A DNA stretch of 64,000 nt from Sulfuricurvum sp. 17-40-25 (GCA_002282015.1 NCIJ01000001.1:1-64000); one strand, 5' to 3'. Counted from the first letter of the stretch, positions 15,724-23,452 are shown. The notes: generated from the sequence alone by a model not told the origin. Numbers and translations are program-made.

Positions 15724-16431
15724 TTATAAATTTGGAGCTAATTGAACTATTAATTCACTACCAGATAAATCAACAGAATTTGCCATCTCAAATGTTTTTC
15801 TAATAACATTCATATTCGCTTCAAGTAATTGTTCTTTTTTCTTGAACTTTTTCTCAATAGCAGAGTCCAGCATAGCTGTTCCACCAGAAGAAACGAATGA
15901 AGTTCCTAAGAATCTTTCTCTAACAGCTGCTTCAATATGCGCTTCTGTTACAAGTTCTGTAAGACCAAGAAGCATACCCATCATAGCCATGTTTGTTGCA
16001 AGTTCAGTACCTGCAATTTTAATTGCTAAGTCTGTAGCATCAAATTGAACTACTTTTGCATTAAGCTCTTTAAGAACTTTAATATCATCGTCATCAAGAA
16101 CATTTCTATCACTATTAATAATGATAAGACTGTCTGGTTTAAGACCTGTGTAAAATGGCATTGTATATGACTTACCATGAGTAACAACCTGAGAGTGGTA
16201 AATCATAATAATATCTGGGTAAACAACTTCACCTACTTCATAAATGGGCTCTGAAGAAGCTCTTACATAAGCTTCAACCGGTGCCATACGCTTTTCAGAA
16301 CCAAAGAATGGTACCAAAGATGCATACTTACCTGCATTATCCATAGTAGAACCAAGGATGTGAGCAGTGGTAACAACACCTTGCCCACCTAGCCCAGAGA
16401 TACGGATGTTATATCTTTTTCTTGCTACCAT
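15724..16431 (-). CDS. 2-oxoacid:ferredoxin oxidoreductase gamma subunit, second complex
   Basis: Gamma subunit (235 aa from the chosen ATG) with the GLGGQGVVTTAHILG motif near the N-terminus. I chose the ATG at 16431 because GGAGG precedes it; an earlier in-frame start at 16452 lies inside the beta gene. It is clearly paralogous to the first-complex gamma chain (shared PFFGSEKRMAP, VYPDIIMIYH, KSYTMPFY) but differs at about half of the positions. It transfers or binds CoA-linked substrate parts in the complex. Confidence 0.9.
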   Translation of the reverse strand: MVARKRYNIRISGLGGQGVVTTAHILGSTMDNAGKYASLVPFFGSEKRMAPVEAYVRASSEPIYEVGEVVYPDIIMIYHSQVVTHGKSYTMPFYTGLKPDSLIIINSDRNVLDDDDIKVLKELNAKVVQFDATDLAIKIAGTELATNMAMMGMLLGLTELVTEAHIEAAVRERFLGTSFVSSGGTAMLDSAIEKKFKKKEQLLEANMNVIRKTFEMANSVDLSGSELIVQLAPNL

Positions 16432-16432
16432 A

Positions 16433-17341
16433 TTAGTTAACCTCCTCTGCAACGATACCTTTTTTCGCTCTGTGTGCTGCTTTTTCTTCAGCTTCGATAC
16501 GATCGATTACTTCTTTAGCTGCATCAGTCATGTATTCTTCGAATTGGAAACGATCTTTTTCTTGAGCTCTTGCATCTGCAAATACTTCCTCTGTAGGAAT
16601 AGAGTACTCGATATTACATGAAGTGTACGCATGAATAAACGTTGGTCCAACTTCTCTAGCAACAAAGATTGCTCTACGAATAACTTTTGCAGCTTTCTTG
16701 ATGTTAGTTGGTGACATTTTAACAATATACACACAACCAGCAGCTTTTGCCAATGCAGTTGCAGGCATTTTTTCAAAGTTTTTACCACCTGGAGCCATTT
16801 TCAATACAGCGCCCTTAGGAGACATACCACTCTCTTGACCACCAGTATTTCCATAAACTTCATTATCAAGCATGATCGTTGTGAATCTCTCACCACGAAT
16901 CCATGAGTGCATAGTCATAGAGAAACCGATATCCATAGTTCCGCCATCCCCAGCGATTGTGATAACGTCTTTTTGTTTATCAGGAAAACGCAAACGGAAT
17001 GCACGAGACAAACCAGAAGCCATTGCATTTTGGTCACCATAGTTACCGTAAATAAATGGAACTGCAGCTTGAGAAATAGCCAAACGACCACATCCAGCTG
17101 TACCCAATGTTACCGTTTCTTCAGGACATGGAAGTGAAGCAAAAATCAATCTGATGTAATATGCCATCCAACAACCAGAACACATAGGATGCTCTTCCAT
17201 CAACTCTTTAAACTGTCCCATATTACCTGGACCAGCCTCATCCTGAGTTTTTCCGAATGGACCAAAGTCAACTAATTCCACATAATCTTTTGGTAAATAT
17301 TTTTTAAACATTGCTACCGGAGTTACATATTTTAAACTCAT
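16433..17341 (-). CDS. 2-oxoacid:ferredoxin oxidoreductase beta subunit (TPP-binding), second complex
   Basis: Beta subunit (302 aa) with the cluster CxxC (CSGC), GTAGCGR, the TPP motif AGDGGTMDIG and DNEVYGNTGGQESGMSPKG. The substrate-proximal segment FIYGNYGDQNAMASGL differs from that of the first complex, fitting a different 2-oxoacid. It ends in a short charged extension (AHRAKKGIVAEEVN). Strong purine-rich ribosome-binding site AAGGGGATAAA. Confidence 0.92.
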   Translation of the reverse strand: MSLKYVTPVAMFKKYLPKDYVELVDFGPFGKTQDEAGPGNMGQFKELMEEHPMCSGCWMAYYIRLIFASLPCPEETVTLGTAGCGRLAISQAAVPFIYGNYGDQNAMASGLSRAFRLRFPDKQKDVITIAGDGGTMDIGFSMTMHSWIRGERFTTIMLDNEVYGNTGGQESGMSPKGAVLKMAPGGKNFEKMPATALAKAAGCVYIVKMSPTNIKKAAKVIRRAIFVAREVGPTFIHAYTSCNIEYSIPTEEVFADARAQEKDRFQFEEYMTDAAKEVIDRIEAEEKAAHRAKKGIVAEEVN

Positions 17342-17353
17342 TTTATCCCCTTT

Positions 17354-18535
17354 TTATAATTTAAGATTGAATTCTAGACCAAGAGCAGTATGAACTTCTT
17401 TCATAATCAACTCAACTGGAAGTGTCATACCGCCGTATACTCTTGGACCACCTACAACAATACCACCGTTTGGAATAGCTGCTTTAACTTCTTGAGCCAA
17501 CCAACCAATAATGTTATGCTCAGGAACGATTAGTGCCTTAGCATTCTTTGCTGCTGCACAGATTTCATCAACTGGGAATGGTCTGATTGCTCTAACTTTA
17601 ATTAAACCAACACTTAAACCAAGCTCTTGTGATGCTCTGTGTGCTTCTCTAGCTTGTGCAGCTGCACAACCAGAAGCAACAACAAATACTTCTGATTCAG
17701 GGTTAAGAACTTCAATCGGTCCACCAAGATACTCATAAACATACTTCATTGCACGCTTATTAGAATCCCAGATTTCTTGTTGCCATACTGCATGAATCAA
17801 GTAACTCATAAAGTTTGACTTTTGAACAGGAGCATCTCTTTGAATTCTCGCAGGTGGAGTTTCATTATCCATAGCTGGTACTGGTGAAGCAACTGGATCA
17901 AAGGCAGTTAGTGCCAATTCATCAGAAGTCATTTGTACGTAACCTTTTGCGTGTGTAACGAAGAAACCTTCTGTTGCAACTGCTACTGGAATATAAACAT
18001 CAACTTTTTCTGCAATTGCAAATGCTGCCAATGTCATATCAAATACGTCTTGCTGATTTTCAGCATGCAACATAACAGCACCACAATGCATCATGTATGC
18101 CATTTCAATGTTATCTGGCTGAATTGACAATGGTGCATTAACAACACGAGTCAAAATACCAAGTACCGCTGGAACACGGTGTCCTGACCAAGATACGATT
18201 GCCTCTAAACCTCTAAGAAGTCCTGGACCTGATGTTGCTGTAAACAAACGAACACCTGCTCTTGACGCACCAGCAATAGCTGACATCGTACCAAGCTCTT
18301 CTTCAGCTCTATAATACTCTTTAATGTGACCTTGGTGATAAATGTCACCAACAAGGTGCATAACCTCTGATTGTGGCGTAATTGGGTAAGCAATCGCCAT
18401 ATCTACGTTTGCTCGTTTAACAGCTTCCGCCATTGCTTGAGCACCTGTAATAAAGTGTTGCTTTCTTGGAGCCTCTTTTAACATGTAGTTTATGTCTACA
18501 AGTGTCTTGACTAATTTAGGTCTTTCATAACTCAT
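17354..18535 (-). CDS. 2-oxoacid:ferredoxin oxidoreductase alpha subunit, second complex
   Basis: Alpha subunit (393 aa) with YPITPQSEVMHLVGD, SGPGLLRGLEAIVSWSGH and the C-terminal region LIVPEHNIIGWLAQEV. The ATG overlaps the TGA of a 24-codon upstream open frame (18532-18606) whose first residues (MSYDRLELAK) resemble this protein's own start (MSYERPKLVK). AAAGGAG lies inside that small frame and serves this gene. It partners beta, gamma, delta and E in the second five-subunit complex. Confidence 0.92.
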   Translation of the reverse strand: MSYERPKLVKTLVDINYMLKEAPRKQHFITGAQAMAEAVKRANVDMAIAYPITPQSEVMHLVGDIYHQGHIKEYYRAEEELGTMSAIAGASRAGVRLFTATSGPGLLRGLEAIVSWSGHRVPAVLGILTRVVNAPLSIQPDNIEMAYMMHCGAVMLHAENQQDVFDMTLAAFAIAEKVDVYIPVAVATEGFFVTHAKGYVQMTSDELALTAFDPVASPVPAMDNETPPARIQRDAPVQKSNFMSYLIHAVWQQEIWDSNKRAMKYVYEYLGGPIEVLNPESEVFVVASGCAAAQAREAHRASQELGLSVGLIKVRAIRPFPVDEICAAAKNAKALIVPEHNIIGWLAQEVKAAIPNGGIVVGGPRVYGGMTLPVELIMKEVHTALGLEFNLKL

Positions 18536-18606
18536 TTACTATCTCCTTTATTCAACTGCAGTATATCTGCTGGTATTTTTGCTAATTCTAGTCTATCATA
18601 ACTCAT
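18532..18606 (-). CDS. 24-codon open frame between the E and alpha subunit genes, possible duplicated start or leader peptide
   Basis: ATG at 18606 to TGA at 18532, overlapping the alpha ATG as ATGA. It encodes MSYDRLELAKIPADILQLN plus five residues. Both peptide and DNA over the first ten codons are very similar to the alpha-subunit start, as expected for a small tandem duplication. It has no good ribosome-binding site of its own, so translation is uncertain. If translated it would couple alpha translation to the E gene. Confidence 0.4.
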   Translation of the reverse strand: MSYDRLELAKIPADILQLNKGDSK

Positions 18607-18618
18607 TAAGCATTAAAT

Positions 18619-19332
18619 TTATTCAACGTCAGTAACGTGCTCACCTTTTTTCGTCATGATGAGACTTCTGTACTCGCCATAATCAACTGGTGACAACGTA
18701 CTGTTGTCCTCTTTTGGCAAAGATGGATTTCTAGGTGGTTCAGTGGTAACCCAATCAATCCCTAATCTCTTTCTTTCTTGAATGACGATATCTTTAAACT
18801 TTCTAATATCATCTGCATGTAGATCATTGATTGATGCCATAGCTTCTTCATGTCCCATATAAGCACATAATGCAACCGTGTAACAATCTGTACCTGCACG
18901 GATCATTCTAAGTGTAAGATTTGCGTAGTGACAGTGTACACCAATGAAAACACACGCTTTGATCTTGTTGTCTAGGATTGTAAGATTTGGGTGATTTGGG
19001 TTGATCTCAGCCTTAACATCAATCTTTGGATATTTTGGTCTGTAATCTGGCATTGGAATGATTTTACAGTTTGGAATCTCAGATGCAAGTTCTAATAAAG
19101 CGGCAGCCTTTTCAGCAACATCATCTCTCCAGTCCCATAGAATTTGAGGACCAGGGAAGATCGTTGGATTAGCCTTAGTAAGTAATGCTACAGCAGCATC
19201 TCTCATTGCCTCTTCTTCAGTGGCAACATTTCCATAAAGTAAAGCTTGACCTTTTGGTGCAAGCACGACTCCCATGGATGGTGCCGACTGTGGCATATAG
19301 CCTGCCGGACCTTCTATTACTAGTTTCGTCAT
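18619..19332 (-). CDS. fifth (E) subunit of the OFOR with C-terminal extension, second complex
   Basis: A 237-residue homologue of the E subunit at 4540, with the same blocks IFPGPQ, DYRPKYPKID, EINPNHPNLTI and GVHCHYAN...TDCYT. It has about 50 additional C-terminal residues (from GIDWVTTEPPRNPSLPKED onward) that look partly disordered. First gene of the operon, with AAGGAG upstream. The function of E subunits is not established; they are restricted to the five-subunit OFOR class. Confidence 0.85.
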   Translation of the reverse strand: MTKLVIEGPAGYMPQSAPSMGVVLAPKGQALLYGNVATEEEAMRDAAVALLTKANPTIFPGPQILWDWRDDVAEKAAALLELASEIPNCKIIPMPDYRPKYPKIDVKAEINPNHPNLTILDNKIKACVFIGVHCHYANLTLRMIRAGTDCYTVALCAYMGHEEAMASINDLHADDIRKFKDIVIQERKRLGIDWVTTEPPRNPSLPKEDNSTLSPVDYGEYRSLIMTKKGEHVTDVE

Positions 19333-19836
19333 GTCTGACTCCTTATTATATTAAAAAAGATTCGTAAAAGTACTATAAAAGTGCATAAAAGATATTGAAG
19401 TTATCTATCTAATGTGTATATTTTTAGTAGAAATCCAGTTTTAGTACTAAAAGTAACACCTTTTAGCCTCATATGTTTAATATGTATGAATTTTTATCAA
19501 TTTGTCATAATGGAAACCTACATAAATATGATTCATGTTTCCATAGATGTAGACCTAAAACCGATAAAAGCCCATAATTAAGGATTTGAAAGTAAAAAAT
19601 CTGTTAGCATCAATTACTACCTCTACTTATCTATTATACACTCAATAAGAAACAAAAAACATCATTAAGTAGCTGTATAATCAATATATATGAGTAGAAT
19701 AGTTACAATGTTGTTATAGCTACACTTATTTAGAGAATTTTGACAAAAAAATTTACTACTACCCGAAAAAAGCCACTTGATAAGGCTGTTCTATCATAGT
19801 TTAGCTATACTCTCATCATTAATTCTAGGAGAAACT
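19333..19836. other. divergent intergenic region between the second OFOR operon and the second globin gene
   Basis: About 500 AT-rich bases without a credible gene. It must hold promoters for the second OFOR operon and the globin; a TATACT-type -10 lies at about 19806 before the globin. It contains a 14-base perfect palindrome TTTTAGTACTAAAA at 19439-19452 and a looser GGAAAC...GTTTCC pair near 19510-19540. The 26-base palindrome of the first OFOR upstream region is not repeated here. Confidence 0.6.
19439..19452. promoter_or_regulatory. 14-bp perfect palindrome upstream of the second OFOR operon
   Basis: TTTTAGTACTAAAA, 107 bases upstream of the E-subunit ATG and within the probable promoter region. 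It may be an operator. In so AT-rich a stretch a chance occurrence is possible, so confidence is limited. Confidence 0.3.
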
Positions 19837-20232
19837 ATGCCTTACGATACAGTAGATAGAGGTAATATAGAAGAAATGGTTCGTCAGTTTTATGGGGCGG
19901 TTCTAAAAGATGATATGCTGGCACCTATTTTTATTAAATCCTTGGGAGATGATTTAAATAATGGTAAATGGCATGAGCATTTAAATACTTTATACAAATT
20001 TTGGGATCTTATGATGACAGGCAAACGAGGCTATGGAGGTGATCCTTTTCCACCTCATGCGTTTATTGGACCACTTAATCGCGAACATTTCATACGTTGG
20101 CTAGAACTCTTTAAGAAGACCGTCAATGAGCTTTTTACCCCAGAGCTTTCGAATAAATTTTATGTAAAAGCGGATAGATTGGCAGAGCAGTTTATCGATA
20201 ATCTTGGTATCGATGATGAGGACGAAGATTAA
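19837..20232 (+). CDS. group III truncated hemoglobin (second copy)
   Basis: A 131-residue group III truncated globin. I chose the ATG at 19837, which follows TAGGAG; an in-frame start at 19777 would add 20 unrelated hydrophobic residues. Landmarks: VRQFYGAVLKDDMLAPIF, KFWD, PPHAFIGPLNREHF with the probable proximal His, and RWLELF with the conserved Trp; acidic tail DDEDED. It resembles the copy at 185-565. Such globins bind O2 or NO tightly in microaerophiles, and here one would sit next to each set of oxygen-sensitive OFOR genes. Confidence 0.9.
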   Translation: MPYDTVDRGNIEEMVRQFYGAVLKDDMLAPIFIKSLGDDLNNGKWHEHLNTLYKFWDLMMTGKRGYGGDPFPPHAFIGPLNREHFIRWLELFKKTVNELFTPELSNKFYVKADRLAEQFIDNLGIDDEDED

Positions 20233-20251
20233 TTCTCATCGACTTCTTAAC

Positions 20252-20273
20252 GAGATGGGATTTAACCCATCTC
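20252..20273. terminator. bidirectional hairpin between convergent genes
   Basis: GAGATGGG and CCCATCTC are perfect 8-base arms with a 6-base loop. The hairpin overlaps the last codons and stop of the minus-strand gene and follows the globin stop. A likely shared terminator. Confidence 0.55.
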
Positions 20274-20678
20274 TACAGAGTCGATCTCACTTTTGAATTC
20301 TGCAATGGAAAAAGTAATTTGGTTGACAATGTCTTCCGGTGTTCTTTGAAGCATTGCATCCCCTATACTGATTTTACGCGTAGGTTTAGTATATTTACTT
20401 ACTACATAAGTCACTAAAACATAAGGATCATTTGATCCATCAAGCGCACAATACTCAATCTCAATGTCAGGGTCAACCCGTGCGTTTTTCACAAGCACTG
20501 CGACTTTTTCCAATTTCTTTTTATGCTCTTGTTTCTCCATGGCAAACTCTTCTGGATGATTCAAAAGTTCTAAAATACTTTCCAATTTTTCTTTAACTTC
20601 TTTTTCAATTACCGTGATTTCTGGATCATTCATCAGTGCTACGATTTCTTCCAGTCTTTCTTTAATTACTTTATTCAT
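20262..20678 (-). CDS. uncharacterised VDPD/DSVE-family protein, copy 2, with N-terminal helical repeats
   Basis: A 138-residue protein. The ATG at 20678 follows TTAGGAG and is preferred over an in-frame start at 20726. The N-terminal half carries helical repeats of the type KERLEEIVALMNDPE and KEKLESILELLNHPE, then KKKLEKVAVLVKN leads into the family domain: VDPDIEIEY, PYVLVTY, TPEDIVNQITF and DSVEMG, matching the protein at 13720. The family is unknown to me. It probably belongs with the MOSC gene and its neighbour upstream on the same strand. Confidence 0.75.
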   Translation of the reverse strand: MNKVIKERLEEIVALMNDPEITVIEKEVKEKLESILELLNHPEEFAMEKQEHKKKLEKVAVLVKNARVDPDIEIEYCALDGSNDPYVLVTYVVSKYTKPTRKISIGDAMLQRTPEDIVNQITFSIAEFKSEIDSVEMG

Positions 20679-20776
20679 GACAGTTTCTCCTAAAATAAAA
20701 TAGTAGCACTTAGATATCTCTATCAAGTACTTATACTGATTCTATCAAATAAAACTAAAATTATCAAATAAAATAA

Positions 20777-21244
20777 TTATTTTGTAGGAAAGTCTATTTC
20801 GTCTAAAGAAAAGCGTTGCAGCTTGTTAAGCATCCATTGATGCATGCTAGAGTTAGCCTCCATAAAAAAATAAAGCCCACTTCCATCCTCATCATTTTGA
20901 ATCAATACGCTATCGTTATTTTGCTCAGCCCACGCAGTTGAATTATCATACTGTACATATTCTTTTTGCAGTACATAATCTTGTAGCATTATTTCTTTTT
21001 CTAGAGAATAAAAAAGAAATCGTTTAGAAGCAATATCGTCTATCTTTAATGGTATTTCAGAATGTAGTTGATACATTTTAAAATCGAAATTTTTTATAAG
21101 TTCAGATAAAAACTCTTGCGTCCATTCCAATACTTGCTTCATGCACTTTGATGTTGCTGGATCTTTATTGTCTCGATCCAGATAGGATGTATTATAGTCT
21201 TTACAAATGTTACTGTAGTCTACTCCAATGCCTATTTTATTCAT
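20777..21244 (-). CDS. uncharacterised 155-residue protein coupled to the MOSC gene
   Basis: The ATG at 21244 directly follows the stop of the MOSC gene with no gap, so it is co-translated with it. Soluble, with mixed charge, a Cys near each of residues 14 and 34, and several aromatic clusters (FLFYSLEKE, LYFFMEA, MHQWMLNKL). No signal peptide or membrane span. I do not recognise a family or motif. The context suggests a partner of the MOSC protein. Confidence 0.65.
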   Translation of the reverse strand: MNKIGIGVDYSNICKDYNTSYLDRDNKDPATSKCMKQVLEWTQEFLSELIKNFDFKMYQLHSEIPLKIDDIASKRFLFYSLEKEIMLQDYVLQKEYVQYDNSTAWAEQNNDSVLIQNDEDGSGLYFFMEANSSMHQWMLNKLQRFSLDEIDFPTK

Positions 21245-21694
21245 TTAAGCCTCTTTTATTACCTTTACTTCATTTCCAACTGCGATTCCGCCATATTCAA
21301 CAGGCGATACAAAAAGACCACGCTGTCCTTTTATCAATTCAGGAAGTTCAGGTGCAAATGCATACAGATAACGATAATCTTCACATGGCCCTTTTACTTC
21401 AAACAGGGTTTCCCCTATCTCAATGATCGATCCTTCTTTAAGATGATTAAGGTCAATATCCACATAAATATTTTCCATTAACACCCCTTTCTCAAGGACA
21501 AGTTCCGCTTCTTCAATAATGTCATAACTTTTTTTTGAAACCAAAACCAGTAGTTGATCTGTTCCAGTATCATAGTCTCTACTACCTACGATACCGCTAG
21601 AATCACAGTCAAAGTCATCACACTTCATGCGGTGACCAGAACGCATCATATCGGGCATAGTCATATATAATGATAGTACTTTTCCGCTTGTCAT
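21245..21694 (-). CDS. MOSC-domain protein
   Basis: A 149-residue protein resembling stand-alone MOSC domains, which bind molybdenum cofactor or act in sulfur-carrying reactions. Visible signs: the DIDLNHLKEGSIIEIGETLF strand region, the GPCEDYRYL segment with the candidate conserved Cys, and the closing GQRGLFVSPVEYGGIAVGNE typical of MOSC C-termini. Start ATG with AAGGA. It is co-translated with the 155-residue protein downstream. Confidence 0.75.
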   Translation of the reverse strand: MTSGKVLSLYMTMPDMMRSGHRMKCDDFDCDSSGIVGSRDYDTGTDQLLVLVSKKSYDIIEEAELVLEKGVLMENIYVDIDLNHLKEGSIIEIGETLFEVKGPCEDYRYLYAFAPELPELIKGQRGLFVSPVEYGGIAVGNEVKVIKEA

Positions 21695-21946
21695 CTCTAG
21701 TCCTTTGTTATCCTACAAATTTTTGCGATAGTAACATAATTTATACCTAATCTAATTACTCTTTTAAATTAAAAAATTAAAATAATAATAAATGAATAAA
21801 TCATTTTTGATCAAGCTTTAAATTTTTGCTTATATAAATAGACACAATTTTTATAGTTAACTATTTTGCTATGATGTGCTCAATTTTATGCATGATCTAT
21901 AATGCATTAAAAATAAATTGACTTTATAAGTCTCAAGGAACAATGT
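21695..21946. other. AT-rich divergent promoter region
   Basis: About 250 bases between the MOSC gene (minus) and the thiamine-binding protein gene (plus). There is no open frame of note; it should hold promoters for both. AT-rich tracts with -10-like TATAAA (about 21833) and TATGAT (about 21872) are visible, but I cannot pick the start sites with confidence. Confidence 0.4.
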
Positions 21947-22273
21947 ATGTTAAGTGTTTTAATGGAATTCAGTATGTTTCCAACGTCATCTGATGGAAGA
22001 GAAGGGGCATCTGTCTCAAAATCTGTAAGTAAGATCATCGATGCAATCGATAAGTCAGGTGTACCTTATCAATTAACACCTATGGGTACTGTCATAGAAG
22101 CTTCAAGTATGAAAGAAGCACTTGGAATCATAGAGCTAGCATATGAGCAACTGAACGATTGTGATAGAGTCTATTCTTCCCTAAAATTTGATATTCGTAA
22201 AAACTGTGAAAACAGACTCAAAACAAAAATAGCATCTGTTGAAAAAGTATTAAACCGTACCGTTAATCACTAA
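21947..22273 (+). CDS. MTH1187/YkoF-like thiamine-binding protein (UPF0045)
   Basis: A 108-residue ferredoxin-fold protein of the UPF0045/TIGR00106 family, some of whose members bind thiamine. Typical features: MEFSMFP near the start, the GASVSKSVSKIIDAIDKSGVPYQLTPMGTVIE core and an amphipathic C-terminal helix with basic residues. I used the ATG at 21947, five codons before MEFSMFP; an overlapping ATG at 21943 is out of frame. Thiamine handling would suit a cell with two TPP-dependent OFORs encoded nearby, but that link is inferred. Confidence 0.85.
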   Translation: MLSVLMEFSMFPTSSDGREGASVSKSVSKIIDAIDKSGVPYQLTPMGTVIEASSMKEALGIIELAYEQLNDCDRVYSSLKFDIRKNCENRLKTKIASVEKVLNRTVNH

Positions 22274-22294
22274 TGACACAAGTGTGTACTTATT

Positions 22295-22319
22295 ATTTTA
22301 TTCTTAAAAAGAATAAAAT
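22295..22319. terminator. AT-rich bidirectional hairpin between convergent genes
   Basis: Perfect 11-base arms ATTTTATTCTT / AAGAATAAAAT with a three-base loop, between the thiamine-binding protein gene and the end of the reductive TCA operon. A likely terminator for both, and close to the compositional change at about 22.3 kb. Confidence 0.6.
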
Positions 22320-22325
22320 TAAATT

Positions 22326-22577
22326 TTAAGAAAACGGAAACTCCATCTGTTCTGGTTGTTCCTCAACAGGATCATCAAGCAGAGGGTAACCATGATCTCT
22401 TAACACTGATTTTAAAAGTTCTAAATGATCATTATCATTAATTTCAGCTGCTACCGTATGAGGATTACTAAGAATATCAACTCTAACGGATGTAAAACCC
22501 GCAATATCAAGTGCAGTCCTAATGGTGACGGCACAGCCGCCACAACTAAGATCTCTTACTTCTAGTACCTGAATCAA
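22326..22577 (-). CDS. small HMA-domain protein at the end of the sucCD operon
   Basis: An 83-residue heavy-metal-associated-domain protein with C12-G-G-C15 in a ferredoxin-like fold, resembling copper or other soft-metal chaperones, plus an acidic tail ending QMEFPFS. The apparent start is TTG overlapping the sucD stop (TTGA), so it is translated with sucD. A metal carrier at this site is unusual: in related autotrophs 2-oxoglutarate oxidoreductase genes commonly follow sucD. Metal and client are unknown. Confidence 0.78.
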   Translation of the reverse strand: MIQVLEVRDLSCGGCAVTIRTALDIAGFTSVRVDILSNPHTVAAEINDNDHLELLKSVLRDHGYPLLDDPVEEQPEQMEFPFS

Positions 22578-23449
22578 AGGTTTTTCATCACTTGAGCAAC
22601 GGCTTTACCAATATCTGCAGGAGAGACTACTACAGTTACTCCAGCAGCAGTTAACGCTGCCATTTTTTCTGCTGCAGTACCTGCACCACCAGAGATGATA
22701 GCACCAGCATGACCCATACGTTTACCCTCAGGAGCTGTCTGCCCTGCGATAAATGCAACGACAGGCTTGGTAATATGTTCTTTGATGTAAGCAGCCGCTT
22801 GAATTTCAAGATCCCCACCGATTTCACCAATCATTACGATTGCTTTTGTCTCAGGATCTGCTTCAAACATTGGCAATAACTGCTTATAGCTAAGACCGAT
22901 AATTGGGTCTCCACCGATACCGACGGCGGTAGTAATACCAAAGCCCTCTTTAACAACCTGATTTGCAGATTCATACGTCAATGTCCCTGATTTAGAGATA
23001 AGCCCGATGTTTCCTTTTTTGAAAATAAAGCCCGGCATGATCCCGATCTTACACTCGTCCGCAGTGATAATACCCGGACAGTTTGGCCCGATAGTCATCA
23101 TATCTTTCTTGGTAGCGTATGCTTTTGCGTACATCATGTCTTTGACAGGAGCACCTTCAGTAATGATGACCGCCATAGTTATACCTGCGTCAGCAGCTTC
23201 CATAACAGCATCAGAAACAAAAGCAGGTGGAACAAAAATCATTGAAACAGTAGCACCTGTTGCTAAAACAGCATCACGAACTGTATTGAATACTGGCAGT
23301 CCTAAATGCTCTTGACCACCTTTACCCGGTGTTACACCACCCATGATTTTAGTACCGTATGCAAGACATTGCTCAGCATGGAAAGATCCCTCTTTTCCTG
23401 TGAATCCTTGTACGATTACTTTTGTATCTTTGTTAACTAAAATTGACAT
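22574..23449 (-). CDS. sucD: succinyl-CoA synthetase alpha subunit
   Basis: A 291-residue ADP-forming succinyl-CoA ligase alpha chain. The CoA-binding Rossmann domain starts at [14 protein letters not shown], and the phosphorylated His lies in [10 protein letters not shown]. With SucC it makes succinyl-CoA for the reductive TCA cycle, the substrate of one OFOR. It follows sucC with a three-base gap and overlaps the HMA gene. Confidence 0.96.
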   Translation of the reverse strand: MSILVNKDTKVIVQGFTGKEGSFHAEQCLAYGTKIMGGVTPGKGGQEHLGLPVFNTVRDAVLATGATVSMIFVPPAFVSDAVMEAADAGITMAVIITEGAPVKDMMYAKAYATKKDMMTIGPNCPGIITADECKIGIMPGFIFKKGNIGLISKSGTLTYESANQVVKEGFGITTAVGIGGDPIIGLSYKQLLPMFEADPETKAIVMIGEIGGDLEIQAAAYIKEHITKPVVAFIAGQTAPEGKRMGHAGAIISGGAGTAAEKMAALTAAGVTVVVSPADIGKAVAQVMKNL

Positions 23450-23452
23450 TAC

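Noticed and set aside
15484-19332. Assigning the second OFOR firmly to 2-oxoglutarate and the first to pyruvate
   Set aside because: Only weak similarity in the beta-chain segment supports it; substrate assignment needs phylogeny or assay, so both are left as 2-oxoacid enzymes.
19770-19796. AGCC-loop-GGCT followed by T-run on the minus strand
   Set aside because: The stem is only four bases and no minus-strand gene ends there.
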